64,000 bases of DNA, taken from positions 186,001 through 250,000 of the forward strand of contig MU404091.1 in NCBI GenBank assembly GCA_022695795.1, given 5' to 3'. Within the stretch, counting starts at the first letter, position 1; the number at the start of each line of letters is the position of its first letter. The translations under genes were made by a program, and so were the position numbers. The notes under the pieces are model-generated. The model was not told where the DNA came from. It made no database searches and was given only the letters and a program-made list of their open reading frames with translations. Shown one piece after another: positions 20,858-33,031 of this stretch. The stretch comes from Biscogniauxia marginata (lineage: Eukaryota > Ascomycota > Sordariomycetes > Xylariales > Xylariaceae).

Positions 20858-23118
20858 ATGTCTGGAGCCGCCTTGCGTCTGAGGAACCTGCTTGGGCATC
20901 TAGGCTCGACGGCCTCGAAGTCACCTGTTGGCTTCGACCACAGCTATCACATCCACCAGCTATCCCCGACCTTCTTCCTGGAACGGGCTGCTGCCATCGA
21001 ACCGGATGCCCTGGCCATCTACCATGTGACTGCCAACGACAAGGTCCTCAGAAGGTCTTATATCGAATTTGCGGACCGTGCCCGGGGGCTTGCATACTAC
21101 CTGCTCACACACGGTTATAAGCGAGTTGGCGTGCTTGCCACTAACACGCCGGCCTTTCTAGAGTCTATATTCGGCATTGCTGCCGCCGGTGGTGTCCTGG
21201 TACCCGTTAACTACAGGTAGGCCGGAATAAACTAACTAGAATATGTGCTCTTCGGTGTTTAACTCGAAGATGTAGGTTAAAACCGGACGATGTCACATAT
21301 ATTCTTAACTACGCTGAAGTCGACTGCATCATAGTAGATCAGGAATATGTGCGGCTGCTAGATGACTTCAAGAAGAGCCGCCCAGATGTGCCACTCATCG
21401 TAGATCTTGTGAGGCCACGCCCCTATAACTATCCATGCACCGTCAATCTACCATACTAACCTCCCCAGGACACCGACGCAACGGAGGGAGAACTTAGTGG
21501 TCCGTTCGATGAAGCTGTGCTAGAAGGCTTAAAGTACGACATAGCGCAAGGCGGCAAAGGGTGGGCTGGCCTGAAGTCACAATGCACGAATGAAGATGAC
21601 ATGATCGCCATTCCCTTCACCTCCGGGACTACTTCCAGACCTAAAGGCTGCGTTTACACCCACAGGGGCGCTTATCTTGCAGCATTAGGAAATATAATAG
21701 AGTCTAGACTGAACAAGGATCCTGGAAGCTGCAAATACCTATGGATACTTCCTATGTAAGAGCCGGCTTCATACGAGTAGAACCTTGTGACCAGCTGATG
21801 ACAGATAGGTTCCATGCAGTCGGATGGATGTTTCCGTAAGTTTAATCGTCGAGTAACCACTAATCAAATCGTTGTTAGTACTAATGGCATAAAGATGGTC
21901 TGTGACAGCTGTTAGAGGCACGCATTATTGTTTAAGGAAGGTCGATTACCCATTAATATGGAAACTTCTCAAGGAAGAGGGCATCACGCACTTCAACGCC
22001 GCACCGACGGTAAATACCCTGCTCTGCGCATCAAAAGAAGCCGAAAGATTACCAGAGCCTGTACAGGTCACAGTTGCGGCAAGTCCACCAACGGGACACC
22101 TTTTCGAGCAGATGGTGTGTTATTTCCAAACAGCTTACCATAGAACTTGTGGAAACTGACAAACCCCATCATTCAAGACTAACCTCAACCTGCGACCTGT
22201 TCACGTCTACGGCATGACCGAGACCTACGGCCCTATCACGAAGGGCTACCACATGCCCGCATGGGAGTCCCTCCCGGCGAGCGAGAAATACGCCAAGATG
22301 GCACGCCAGGGCCACGGGTTCCTGACAAGCCTGCCGGTCCGGGTCGTCAAGCAAGACCAGCCGGACGGCACCCTCGCCGACGTCGCCCGGGACGGCAAGG
22401 AGATCGGCGAGATCGTCTTCTTCGGCAACATCTGCACCAAGGGGTACTATAAGGACCCCGAGGCGACGCGCAAGCTCTTTGCGGGCGGGGCCCTGCACTC
22501 CGGAGACCTCGCCGTGTGTCATCCGGACGGCAGCGCGCAGATCCAGGATCGCGCGAAGGATATTATAATTAGTGGTGAGTCGAAGAGAAAAAACACAACC
22601 CTTACCGTATCATCCCAACCTCCCTCCTTCTATCCCTTCCCCTTTTCCACTGTTATACCATATCGTCCCTTTAATCAAGTAAGACACACGTCCGAACAAA
22701 AGCTAAACAAGTCTCAAAACCTCCCCCTCCACCACAAACAGGCGGAGAGAACATCAGCTCGGTAGCCCTCGAGAGCGCGCTGGTGCAGCACCCGGACATA
22801 CTAGAAGCCGGCGTCGTCGCGGTCCCGGACTCGCACTGGGGCGAGCGGCCCAAGGCGTACGTCACGGCCAAGGCGGGGCGCGCGCTCGAGCCCGACGCCG
22901 TCATCGCCTGGGCCCGCGACCAGGCGTCGACCATCAGCCGGTACATGGTGCCCCGCGAGGTCGAAGTCGTGCCCGAGCTGCCCAAGACGAGCACGGGAAA
23001 GATCCAGAAGAACGTCCTGAGGGAGTGGTCGAAGAGGAAGGGGGGCGGCGGCGGTGGTGGTAGTAGTGGTGGTAAGAAGGCGGAGGGAGAGGGGGAGGGG
23101 GGAGTGAAAGAGGGATGA
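20858..23118 (+). CDS. AMP-forming acyl-CoA synthetase (ANL superfamily)
   Basis: Seven exons (20858-21216, 21276-21408, 21469-21755, 21809-21835, 21895-22114, 22178-22574, 22742-23118) give 599 aa, all in frame. Motifs in order are the ATP loop TSGTTSRPKG, FHAVGWMFP with WSVTAVRGTHYCLRKVDYP, the substrate-site GMTETYGP, GYYKDPEAT with SGDLAV, DRAKDIIISGGENIS, and the catalytic Lys motif PKTSTGKIQK. The enzyme activates a carboxylic acid to an acyl-AMP, then an acyl-CoA. The TAVRGTHYCLRK block is shared with the plant AAE/short-to-medium-chain group, but chain length cannot be read from sequence. Exon 4 is a 27-base microexon. The C-terminus is an unusual Gly/Lys/Glu-rich tail of about 30 residues with no peroxisomal SKL. 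The N-terminus (MSGAALRLRNLLGHLGS) could be a mitochondrial presequence. Confidence 0.92.
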
Positions 23119-23746
23119 TGTGGGAATGGATATATTAATGGGTGGGCGGGAATGAAAAGAGGTGAGGGGGTGAGAGATGAATAGGATTGAATAGACTGGA
23201 ACGAATGAGACGAGGACGGTATGGTATGTCATGGTGTGATATTATATTATATTACATTATATTATATCATATGAATACGAGACATAAGAGACGGACAAAG
23301 AGTCGTTTGGTTGGTGGGATGGGATAATGGGGTTACCTAGGTAGACTGTATGCGTGGCTTGCTTCATCAGGGTCGAGCTAAGCTGATGCTGTTATGGGCT
23401 ACATATACGGCTTGAAACATCACGAATGAGAAAGTGAGAGAGACAGAAAGGGAAATTTGTAGGTTAGTTGTCTAGCGTTGGAGTAATATCGATATTGATA
23501 GCGTGGCATACAACTAGAATGATTACAGGGGGGATATTCATAAAAGTCAGTTTTCGTGGATATATAACTGACAAGGATACCTGTATATTAAGTATCTGGG
23601 AAAAGGAGCTTATGATTTCATTCAGTGACCATAAAATCGACTTGAGTAGTATCCGTTGTTGTTTACTATAATAATAGCTGGTGCGAACACCGGCCCTGGC
23701 GTTTGAAACTGTAGAAGATACAAGGCCCCCTTCCCCAGACTAAGAG
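23119..23746. other. Intergenic between convergent genes
   Basis: This contains an ATATT-type microsatellite (23239-23268) and one ACCTAGGT palindrome (23335-23342). No coding frame is supported. Confidence 0.55.
23239..23268. repeat. ATATT microsatellite
   Basis: About six imperfect ATATT/ACATT units lie just downstream of the acyl-CoA synthetase gene. Confidence 0.75.
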
Positions 23747-26512
23747 CTATCGCAAGCTCATTTCCCCGGGATCCTTCGTGATCTCCCCAAATGGGCCCTC
23801 CGGCAGGGCGAAGACTTTGTACGTCTGCATGTCAGCGCCGCCAAGAAGACAGATCCTGGGCGGTATCTTTCCCCGCGCCGAGCTCGCCTCCCTGACCTCC
23901 ATCTGCGCGGGCACGAACGCTGGTTCCCCAGGGATTACCATGTTCAGGAATACGCTCGTGACCTGGTCGTTGCTGAGCACGTGGGGTTTGGCCGTGTCCC
24001 CGGGAGTGTACGGCTGATAGCCCAGGTCTGTTGACTTGTGGAGGATTCTGATGAGGCGAAGGGGCGAGCCTGTTGATAATTTGGTTAGTTTATTTTCGCA
24101 GAATGCTGCTTGGTGATGAAAGAATTAGGTATACAGGGGCGATGTGTGTTTGATGAGAGGAAGGGGGATGGGGATAGGAAGTACATACCTTTTACAGCCC
24201 ACAGCACGAGTAGGCTATCATCATTGAAGAATTTGAGGTCAAGAATTTTGCCGTCGCCAAGGGTCATACAGGAGATCTCCGTTGCAACAGAGCCACTGAT
24301 GCCGTTGGTTATGGTCGTGGATGTTCGGAACACGTATACTAAGGAGTTGGGTGATATTAGAGTCGAACATTGTGCAAAATTTTGACAAGGTAGGATTTTA
24401 CCATTGCTTTCTTCCTCGTCTACAGTAAGAGCTGTAAACGTCAAACCTTGTGAGACATTCTGCAACAAAAATTAATATGGCGCCATAAATTAGGATGAGT
24501 GAGATTCTGAAAACTAACTGGCGTTTGGATGGTAGACATCCTGATATCAAATCTAGACACCTTGTGTTCTAGCTCAATCTTCGTTGGCTGGCCAAAGCGT
24601 ACGCTTCGCTTCTCTGCTTCTGCTATGCCTTCAAAAACGGCATTGGCCTTGCTGTCTAGATAATTGCAGAGGAATTCGATCTGGGAAAATGTGCCTGTAT
24701 CAGACTGGCCTGCTTCCTGCTTCTTGATTTGTTTTCCTAGCAAGTCTAGTAGAGAACTACCGCTCTCAGCCTGCTGACAATCTCTATTGGAGTCTTCTGT
24801 AGAGATGTTGCTCAGATAATGTTGTAGAGGACTTGCAGGCATGTATTGCTGTATATAGGCCAGAACTTTGCCGTGCTCCATCGTCGCTTCTTTTTCGGAA
24901 AGCTCATCCGTAGACGAAGAAGAGGCTAGTCTATCGATTTCGTGACGAAGCCAGATCGAGAAAAAATTAAACAGCTCAAGTTCCTCCATTACAAACAAAA
25001 GGATCTTGTTGCCCGCTAGCATTAAGCACGACACGATGTCCATAATATGCGTGATCTGTATGTTGCTGAATCCAATCTCTGCTTTGGACTCGTGGAACCG
25101 GGCAATGCCCAGTAGACGACTGAGAATAATCCCAATGCGTTCAAGTGCGGGTAGGAAGTTCTCATGAACTAATCCGCGGAGTGCCTGAAGACCCGATACC
25201 ACGGCTTTATCCCACCTTTTGTGGCCCTGAATAGATGAATTAGTACAATGTCTATAATTATTCTAAGCAATGCGCGTACTCGTTCAGCTAACTGATCAAC
25301 AAGCCATTCCTTGACTTCTGGAAACGTGTGGCCAGTCACAACAGAGTGGTACATTGCTTGGCCAATGGTCATATCGCCGTAGGTCCCGGCTTCACGTAAT
25401 GTCTCATTTATGCTGCTTAAGAATCGATTGGGTAGTTCTCGAGTTGATTGCCATTCGTGAATCATGTGTGTTTGCACCTGCTTGACGTAACGTAGTAGCT
25501 TCTGTAAAGTGGTCGTCTTAGATGCTAAGAGCGACAGATTTTCTGGTGATGAGTGAATAAAAGTTAAATCCATCGGCACGAGATAGATGGCCTTGCTCTT
25601 GTCTTCTCCGGACGGCTTGAGGACCAGCGTATGTGTTGACAGGTCAGGATGGGAGGCATGATGAGAGAGTTGTAAGGAGCTAGACTCCCTTAAGGATTGA
25701 GGCGCCGTATAACTGAAAGTTCCAATGACAAAAGAGTCGTAGATGCTAATATGTATCCGACCATCACTGGTGCCGACAATCATGACGTCGACTTTATCGC
25801 TGTCTTCCGGAGAGAAAGGTCGGAACAAGAACTCAAGCGAAGCTCGTGTCGTGAATACGAACATATCATCGCTGAACAGAGATCAGTTCTGCCTGTTGGT
25901 AGTAGCATTGGGTTGGAACCTACCCAGAACCCCCTGATGCCGGTAAAGGGCTAATCTTGGGCAATGCGGTCTCAATCTCGAGGAATGTGAGCTCTCGAGG
26001 CAAGTCTAGCGCAGCCTTTTTATCACATGCGTCAAGCCCATGAGATGAAAGATCTTCCCAGGTCTTGCTAGAGGACTTGCCTGTAGAACTCAGGCGCCTC
26101 CCAGCATTGTTCCGTGCCCAGCCGATGCAGGTGATCTTTGACTTGCCTGCTTCAGATATTGGCATTTGATGCACGGCCTTGCTGGTTTCGAGGCCCACCA
26201 ACCTGACTACTCCGTCGCTCCATCCCACGGCGAGGAACTGGCCTGATGCATATGAGTGAGCCTGTGTTCTGAGCGTGCTAGTTGGGATGCCTTACCGTCG
26301 GGCTTCCAGCGGACAGCTTCGACAGTGTCATGTTCGCCTCGCTTGTTACTTTTGGTGACGACCTGGCCGTTGGACCGCCATATCTGGAGTGATTTAGACC
26401 CAGCGGCTCCGGCAAAAAGTTCAATGTTGGGGTTGTAGGTCAGAAGTCCACTACGCGGGGAGGAATCCAACCGCAACTCGCTGAGCAGCTTGAGCTCTAT
26501 GGCCTGAGTCAT
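23747..26512 (-). CDS. APC4: Anaphase-promoting complex subunit 4
   Basis: Seven exons on the minus strand (26512-26296, 26242-25924, 25871-25280, 25226-24519, 24459-24402, 24338-24189, 24069-23747) give 788 aa, near the usual length. The N-terminal half is a WD40-like Apc4 domain (TYNPNIELFAGAAGSKSLQIWR, VEAVRWKPDGQFLAVGWSDG, MIVGTSDGRIHISIYDSFVIG). Next is the long helical APC4 domain (LQKLLRYVKQVQTHMIHEW, GHKRWDKAVVSGLQALRGLV, NKILLFVMEELELFNFFSIWLR), then a C-terminal WD-type completion. The subunit is part of the APC/C platform with Apc1 and Apc5; the complex ubiquitinates cyclins and securin. I chose the ATG at 26512 (MTQAIELKLLSEL), because upstream codons in frame include no ATG. Confidence 0.9.
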
Positions 26513-27088
26513 GGTCTCGCCCGTGCGACAGAGACTTCGAAAGCGTGTTGGTAACAAATGCTCATTGTGCAGCTTGCCCCATATACAAGCTACCGTAATT
26601 ACTAGGAATTACCAGCCAGAAAACGTGCTGTCGGAACTATCTCGTGGAAAAACTAGGGAAAAAAGGAAGTGTGTAAGTGCAACGTGCTAGTCGCGCTTTT
26701 TACAAGACTCTAAAGGCACAGTGTAGCTAGAGACCCACTTTAAGAGCTCTTGGTGGTCAACGGCAACAACCCACAGTGCTATTTTCGTTGTCTCTACACC
26801 GTCTAATCGGAAAGCTTATAACCCCCTTTTTAATCTGATCTACACTCGCGCTTGAGGAGGGGAGTAAGGCATGCCATGTAGTCCTTTAGGTAAGTGCAAT
26901 ATTCCTCGGGTCAAGCCTGTACCCTGCGGTACTGTTGAATAGCACATGTTCATTAAGATTATTTGAATCAATTCACATGATCTACTTTAAAACTTCGTAA
27001 TTCTTCATATACCTGTCTCTACACCCCTAAGCCCTTTTTAGACGACCCGTTGCTTCATGCTATCCTCGTCATCTTATAGCCTGGTGTT
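26513..27088. other. Intergenic between tandem minus-strand genes
   Basis: This is the upstream region of APC4 and the 3' flank of RET2. No gene or clear motif is seen. Confidence 0.5.
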
Positions 27089-28848
27089 TTACTCAACCAG
27101 GTAGTTATCCGCTACCGACTTGATGTCTTTTGAAAACGTCACCTCCTCGTTTTCCTCTACCAATACAACTGACGCAACCTACACCCAGTTTTTAGTAATA
27201 TTGTCACTCGGAAATTGAAATAGCAGACTTACCTCAACATCGACAAATGGTGCCGTCTTGGAGAAACGCACGTGCATGGGGAAGAATTCGTTCTCGTCGT
27301 CTGCTTGTGCGTCAAACTCGAACGAGCCATTCGCGTTGTCCTCGTTGACAGTTCCAATCGACCACTCTAGGCTGTCTCCTGACACTTCGTAAGTCGCATC
27401 AAAGCTGGAAACAGATGGTTCACTTGTAGCGTAAGGGATTATCACAGAGACATCCTTTAGTTCTTTGCCTCCGGTAAGTTCGTATTCCACTGTCATCGTG
27501 TAGTTGCCTTCCGAGCCCTTATTTACCCAGACGGTGAAGCTGATTGGAAGAGCACTAGTATCATCTGTCTTGGGAGTGGCTCTCCATCTTAATACGCCTA
27601 CAGCATTGTTGACCGGGAAGCCGCGTGCTACATTGCTCATCTGAATAGTTTTGGAGCTCGTAAAGAGGCCACGGTCAACGTTGGGATGGGTGCGGAATTG
27701 GGCACCATGCGTAGCATTTGCCGCGAGGTTGAGTTTGATTTTGGTCAAACTCGGGTCCGAGATACGTAGAGTGAGATCGCCAGTGATGGCTAGAGAGTTG
27801 AGCGAGCCTTCTCGAGATATCTTGGCGCTAATAGTCTCGTTAACGGTGACGTGGATTGCATCACGATCTAGAGTAGTGGACGCGCGCGGAGCCGCAGGCT
27901 CGGCAACGTGTGTAGGAGCGGCTGGCACTAGAGGCGAGTCGTCGACCTCGGCTCCCATGTCTCCTCGAACACGCTCGAACATGTCTGTAGTCTTTGATTT
28001 CTTGCCTAGTTGCATTCCCTTGCCCTTCATCACCGCTGTCCTGCAGTATTGTCAGCTTCAAACTTCGCTATCCCGTGGTGCCTTTGTCGCCATACTTGTG
28101 ATGTGCCTTATTCTTCTCGGCTTCGTAAGAATCGTAGGTATCTGCAGGGGCCGGGCGGCTAGGCGGGGTGTATGTGGGATACACTGGCGTTCGTGGCGCA
28201 CCAGGCCGACCACCTCTTGCTGATTCCTTGCGCTGCAACTCCAGTTGCTTGGCCTTCCTCTTGCGCTCTTCGGTGGCCTCCAATTCCTTGTTCTGTGCGG
28301 GCGTCAGCATGGCGAACGGTTGCGTCACGAAATGCATGGCATACTCGTGCAATGATCTCTTGGATTCGCTCCTCGTGACTCTCCATCTCCAAGAAAGTCT
28401 TGATCTGGCTAAGGGTAAGATTCTCCCTATATCCAAGCGTAACTAGCTCATCGAAGGCGCTAAGTAGTTCGTAGGCATTTTTCAAGATTTCCCGTTCGTC
28501 TAAGGTCCTGCAGGTGCTGGAGACAACTTGGGCAAACAAGTGAAGAGAGTCAATGTCCTGCAAGATGTTGGACTGGCGGTTGGTAATGAGGACCATGTAC
28601 AGCTCGTCGAGCGGCTGGTAAACGAAGCGAACATTGTCTTGCTCGACGGTAGTGTGTTGGGTACCGGAGTCGGCTAGCTTTGGGAAAGAGGCTAATAGGG
28701 CTTCGATTCGCGATCTGGGCATCTCACGGAACTGTCTTGAGAGGACAGCTTTGCCTCCGCGGGTGCAGATGGATGCGGCTAGGACAACCTGATGCGAGGT
28801 ATACTGTCAGCGCTATTGGGAGTTCTGTATAGAGTAGATACTTACCAT
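27089..28848 (-). CDS. RET2: Coatomer delta subunit (delta-COP)
   Basis: Five coding exons on the minus strand (28848-28846, 28788-28345, 28292-28096, 28040-27233, 27178-27089) give 513 aa. The first coding exon is the ATG alone. After a 57-base intron, VVLAASICTRGGKAVLSRQF follows, giving the invariant delta-COP start. The longin domain (residues 1-140) is followed by a helix a region (MESHEERIQEIIARNKELEA), a Pro-rich linker, the KGKGMQLGKKSKTTD motif, and the C-terminal mu-homology domain (about 245-513). Delta-COP forms part of the F-COP subcomplex of COPI, which coats vesicles moving from Golgi to ER. The third intron is supported because it restores KTAVMKGKGMQLGKK in frame. Confidence 0.95.
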
Positions 28849-30265
28849 TGTCAATGTGACGTCTTGGAGACAAAAGTAAGGGACGTTGGTGTTGGTAGGC
28901 AGTCCCTAATAGAGCGATGTAAGTAGAAGAGGTAAGTCTTGACAGCGGTTCCACGAGTGTTGAAAGTGAGTTCCAATTGCACTGCCCGAGGAAATGTGGG
29001 TGATCTGCGAAGGTCAAGCCACATCTTCTACACTAGCAGGTACCTTAGGTACCTAGGTATCTGTGGACCCGACCTGTCAGTTTAGTTCCACATCTGCTAC
29101 CTTGGAAGCTGCTAAGGTATCTACGTACATAGTAGCTCGTGCACCTGCCACTCGCTGACAACAGCCAGAGCCCCGATTTGCAGCTGGCGGAGTGTCAAGG
29201 CATGCATCGAGCCGCAAATGGACTGCTTTCTCCATTGGCAGTCTTCACGTTTTACCTAATTAATGATCCTCAAGACCTTCTCTTCTTTATTACCTAACTT
29301 CTCCCAACTTCCTCCCATTCCACTGCATCACACATCAATGAAATCCATTACTCTACCTACCGAACCTCTGCAGTACCTGCCACGCACCAACTCTCTCTTC
29401 AACTGTTTATTGACACAATAATCCGTGAGGTGTGCTGATGCTGTTTTGTGCACTTTCTTCTCCCACCAAGAATTGCCCGACGCAACCAACGCAACCGCCG
29501 CCCCCATCGCGTACATCTCCCAACCGCCGAGGGGATCGCATCTCTGCCGATTCCATTTCTCCATCTCGAGAGACATTATTAGACCTAGTATTTAAAGGGA
29601 TCTGGTACCAGCAGATCTCATCTGCAAAGTTGACAATACGCGATACCCAGACCCGAATTAAACGTTGAGCCAAATCACCTTCGGACGTGTATCCGGAGAC
29701 AGGCTCGGCAACGTCAAAAGCCTTGATCGCGAAACATTTAGACCGAATCGAAGGCCTTTCTCCCTAGTGTTACTGTCGCTGGTTTCCTGCCTCATTGCTT
29801 TGATAGTCCTGCTATTTAGCATCGAGGCTAATAGGGAAACCATCGTGATATTACCTATATCACAACATCATCCCTGGTGGTTGAGTCTGCACAACTGCTA
29901 TTTGTCACTCGGTTTACTGCATCATAAGTGCAAATCACATGCAGAATAGTGCAGCTGCTTTGTCGGCATCGCTACTTTTTTCTTTTCCTGATAGCAGACG
30001 GCTTTGCGGTGGTAACTGTTTATGAGTACCTGACGCTCTAGCCGCCTGCTCTTTCCGTGACCCAACCAGGCAGTTGTCTCTCTTTCACCCTTCTGAAAAC
30101 CTGTATCAATACCGACTTACGTCAGAGGTGCTTACCTAGTTATTGATCTGCTTTACCGATGATTCGGACCCCTCTAGTTACATCCGCTTCGGCTGTCATC
30201 GAGACTATCCACCGTTAACTGTAAAGGAATTATTTGATTTCTAACATCGGATAACCACTGCGATA
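28849..30265. promoter_or_regulatory. Long divergent intergenic region of RET2 and the acidic protein gene
   Basis: About 1.4 kb lies between divergent start codons. It has one ACCTAGGT palindrome (29051-29058), close to a related ACCTTAGGT. No coding frame is supported. Confidence 0.5.
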
Positions 30266-33031
30266 ATGCCTGACGAGGACATGGAGATCACCATCGATCT
30301 TGGCCAGCCTGGCTTTGGAGAGGATATTGATATAGATCTGGATTTTGTGGCTGGACAGGTCGATGAAGATATGGAGCTTGGAGACTTTGATCAGACTCAA
30401 GATATCGAGAATTTCAACTCCGACACAAGAGATGAGTTGATGGCTGAGGGAGATGATGCATCTTATGGTATGATTGACGCAGACGATGTCGATCACAATG
30501 AGGTTGCCGCTGCTGCCAACGATATCGAAATTGATATCGGCGATCCCGACGAAATTGTGTGGCAACAGAGTATTCCCCGTGATCCGGAATTTAACAATAC
30601 TGCCGAGATCGACTACGTTGAAGATGTAGCCACCGAAAATGCTGTTACCAGCCACCTCACTACAGCTTCAGGTGATGCCAACTGGCTAGAAGCGTCAGCC
30701 GATGCTGTCGCCGAGCCAGTCGATCACGTCGAGGGAGAGCCCGCCAATATTGAACTTGAAGTCACAGCTTCTACAAGTGAGAACTTGCCTTTGGAGAGTA
30801 CAGGTTCGAACAACGGAGTAGACTTTCGAGACTTTGGTGTTTCCCAAGAGGGTGAGGAGGCTTCAAAGCCTCCTGATACTATTGACTTACAAGAAAATAT
30901 ACCTTCAGATAACCAAGCCCAGGGTACAACGGGCGAATCGCATGATACCGATCCCCAGTATCTATCGAAGGAATCACCTGACGCTGGCCATTATGAAAAC
31001 GACAGCGGTGAGACCAACGCTAACCAAGCTACCATCCAAAATGGTGAAAATTCCGAATCCGGCATTCAGGGTCATGTGCAAGATACGGACGGTCTCGCTA
31101 AAGTAGTCGGGGCCGAAGATGATCAATATGGCAGCAATGATGCTACACAAGAAGACCGTGGGCCGACCGACACTGTTCCTTCAGGAAATTCCGTGGTACC
31201 CGGGGATGCCGATCAACAAGAGTACGATGAGCAAAGCCATGACAACTCGGAATTGAATGCGTCCGGGAATCAACTAGGCGGTGAACCATATACCGAGCCT
31301 ACTAATGAACAATCATATCCTAGCCAGGACAGCTTACAAGCCGAGTCCTCTACCTCAGATGTTGTCAACACTACCGACCCGCAAGACGAATCGGGCTATA
31401 CAGAGTTGGAAGCCAATGATGCTGATGGACCAGCAACTACTGAAGATGCGGGACAGACATTGACTGAGATTAGCCATGCTGAAGCCCCTGCGCTAGTTGC
31501 CGCTCGTTACGAGATGTACATTACATATGGGCGAACAGATTACAGGCTCTTCGCTAAGTCCGAAGATGACGATCCTAACCAGTTTTTCCTAAATGGATTA
31601 TCAGCCCTAGATCTCCCTCTAGTACGATTTCTATCAAGTTTGCGAGAGGTCATTTCAGAGGAAGTCTCTCCTCTAGATGAGTTGGTAATGCATGTAGATG
31701 GTTTAGGATTGGAATTCTCAGAGGTACGTATTTAATTTACCCCCAACAATGAGAACGTCCGTGGCTAACCAGATCCTAGTCGTCGACAACTGATTTCCTC
31801 GAGAAATACACTTTCGGTGATATTATCAGCCTTTATGACAAACTCGTAAAAAACGACGATGTGGAGTCATCACCAGATCTTTATACATACCTTATGGTAA
31901 GGCCTAATTGCAACCAGCGCCTCATGGCCCTGATCGATAGCGCAAACGCGGGTAGGGGTCTTTCTGAGATCGCCGTGTACCGTGATTCAACTCCCCTTGA
32001 GGACGAGCATGTCAGCACGGCTGGGAGCCAAGCCCCAGAAACTTCACCTGATGACGAAGATGAAGAAGCAAATCAATCCCAAGAGGGTGATTACGAGGAG
32101 GACGATTCGTTCGACACCACTTCGGAAATCGAGGATGGTGCCGAAACGAAGTCTCCCTCAGTGAAGGCTTCTACTGTGGAAGTCACTACAGAAGAAGCCA
32201 TCGTAGTTCAGGCCGATTCTTCTACAGAACATGCCAGCCATGGTGCCAATGAAGGAACTGCGGAAGAGTTGATTGACTATTCGGATGAGGAGTTAGATGT
32301 CTCCCCATCGAAGCAGGGTAAATATCAGATTCCCTTGAACTGCCTATTTTCTTTCCCTTGCAGCCTGAAGAGCGATTGCTAGCCCAGAGCCTACTTTGAG
32401 CGTAGGTATCAGCGGTTTGGCGCGAGCTAGTAATTGGGCCAAGTGTCTCCGTCGAAGTTTTCTAATGTTCAGGTACACAAATGCATTTGCTAACATTTGT
32501 TTCAAGATCATTCAACATACCCATCTCCGCAGGACCACGTAACTGACGCCCAGGAAGAGCAATCTGATCCGGGCACGACAGACATCGGGGACCTGAGGCG
32601 ACACTCGCCGCCAGTAACCGCGGCGAATGCACTAGTAGATGTTCCCAATTCGGATCACACCAGCGCAACCGCCACATTGAACGGCGATGAGCAGGACGAA
32701 ATCGATTATTCAGATGATGAAGAAAAGCATGATGCCAATGGCACAAGCGCATCCAAACAGAGTCCGGACTCAGCAGCGGCCCTGAACAACCCCATCGATG
32801 ACGAGATCACCTGGGAGTCGGACAATGAGGATGCCAAGAGCGAAGTTCAAGCAGCTTCTTCCAAAGAGACGGTACAAGTGTCACCGGCACCTGGGAAGCG
32901 GGCTCGGTCAGATTCGGACAGCCTTGAAGGCGCAAGTGAGGAGAACGGTATGCTGATTATCCCACGCCCGATCATCTAGTGTCTGTATTACTTGCTAACT
33001 TGTTTTAGACGTCAAGCGTCGTCGATCTTGA
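30266..33031 (+). CDS. Very acidic conserved-looking protein of unknown function, C-terminal NLS
   Basis: Four exons (30266-31723, 31780-32317, 32507-32947, 33009-33031) give 819 aa in a consistent frame. I do not recognise the family. Residues 1-410 are acidic and disordered, with few Lys/Arg (start MPDEDMEITIDLGQPGFGED). Residues about 413-565 look folded: YEMYITYGRTDYRLFAKSED, LPLVRFLSSLREVISEEVSP, LDELVMHVDGLGLEFSE, then DFLEKYTFGDIISLYDKLV and LIDSANAGRGLSEIAVYRDS. A second acidic region carries the motif IDYSD(D/E)E twice (about residues 650 and 730). The end has a bipartite basic signal (PGKRARSDSDS and VKRRRS), so a nuclear site is likely. The acidic, histone-chaperone-like composition is suggestive only. 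The third intron (189 b) is longer than the others and less certain. Confidence 0.78.
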
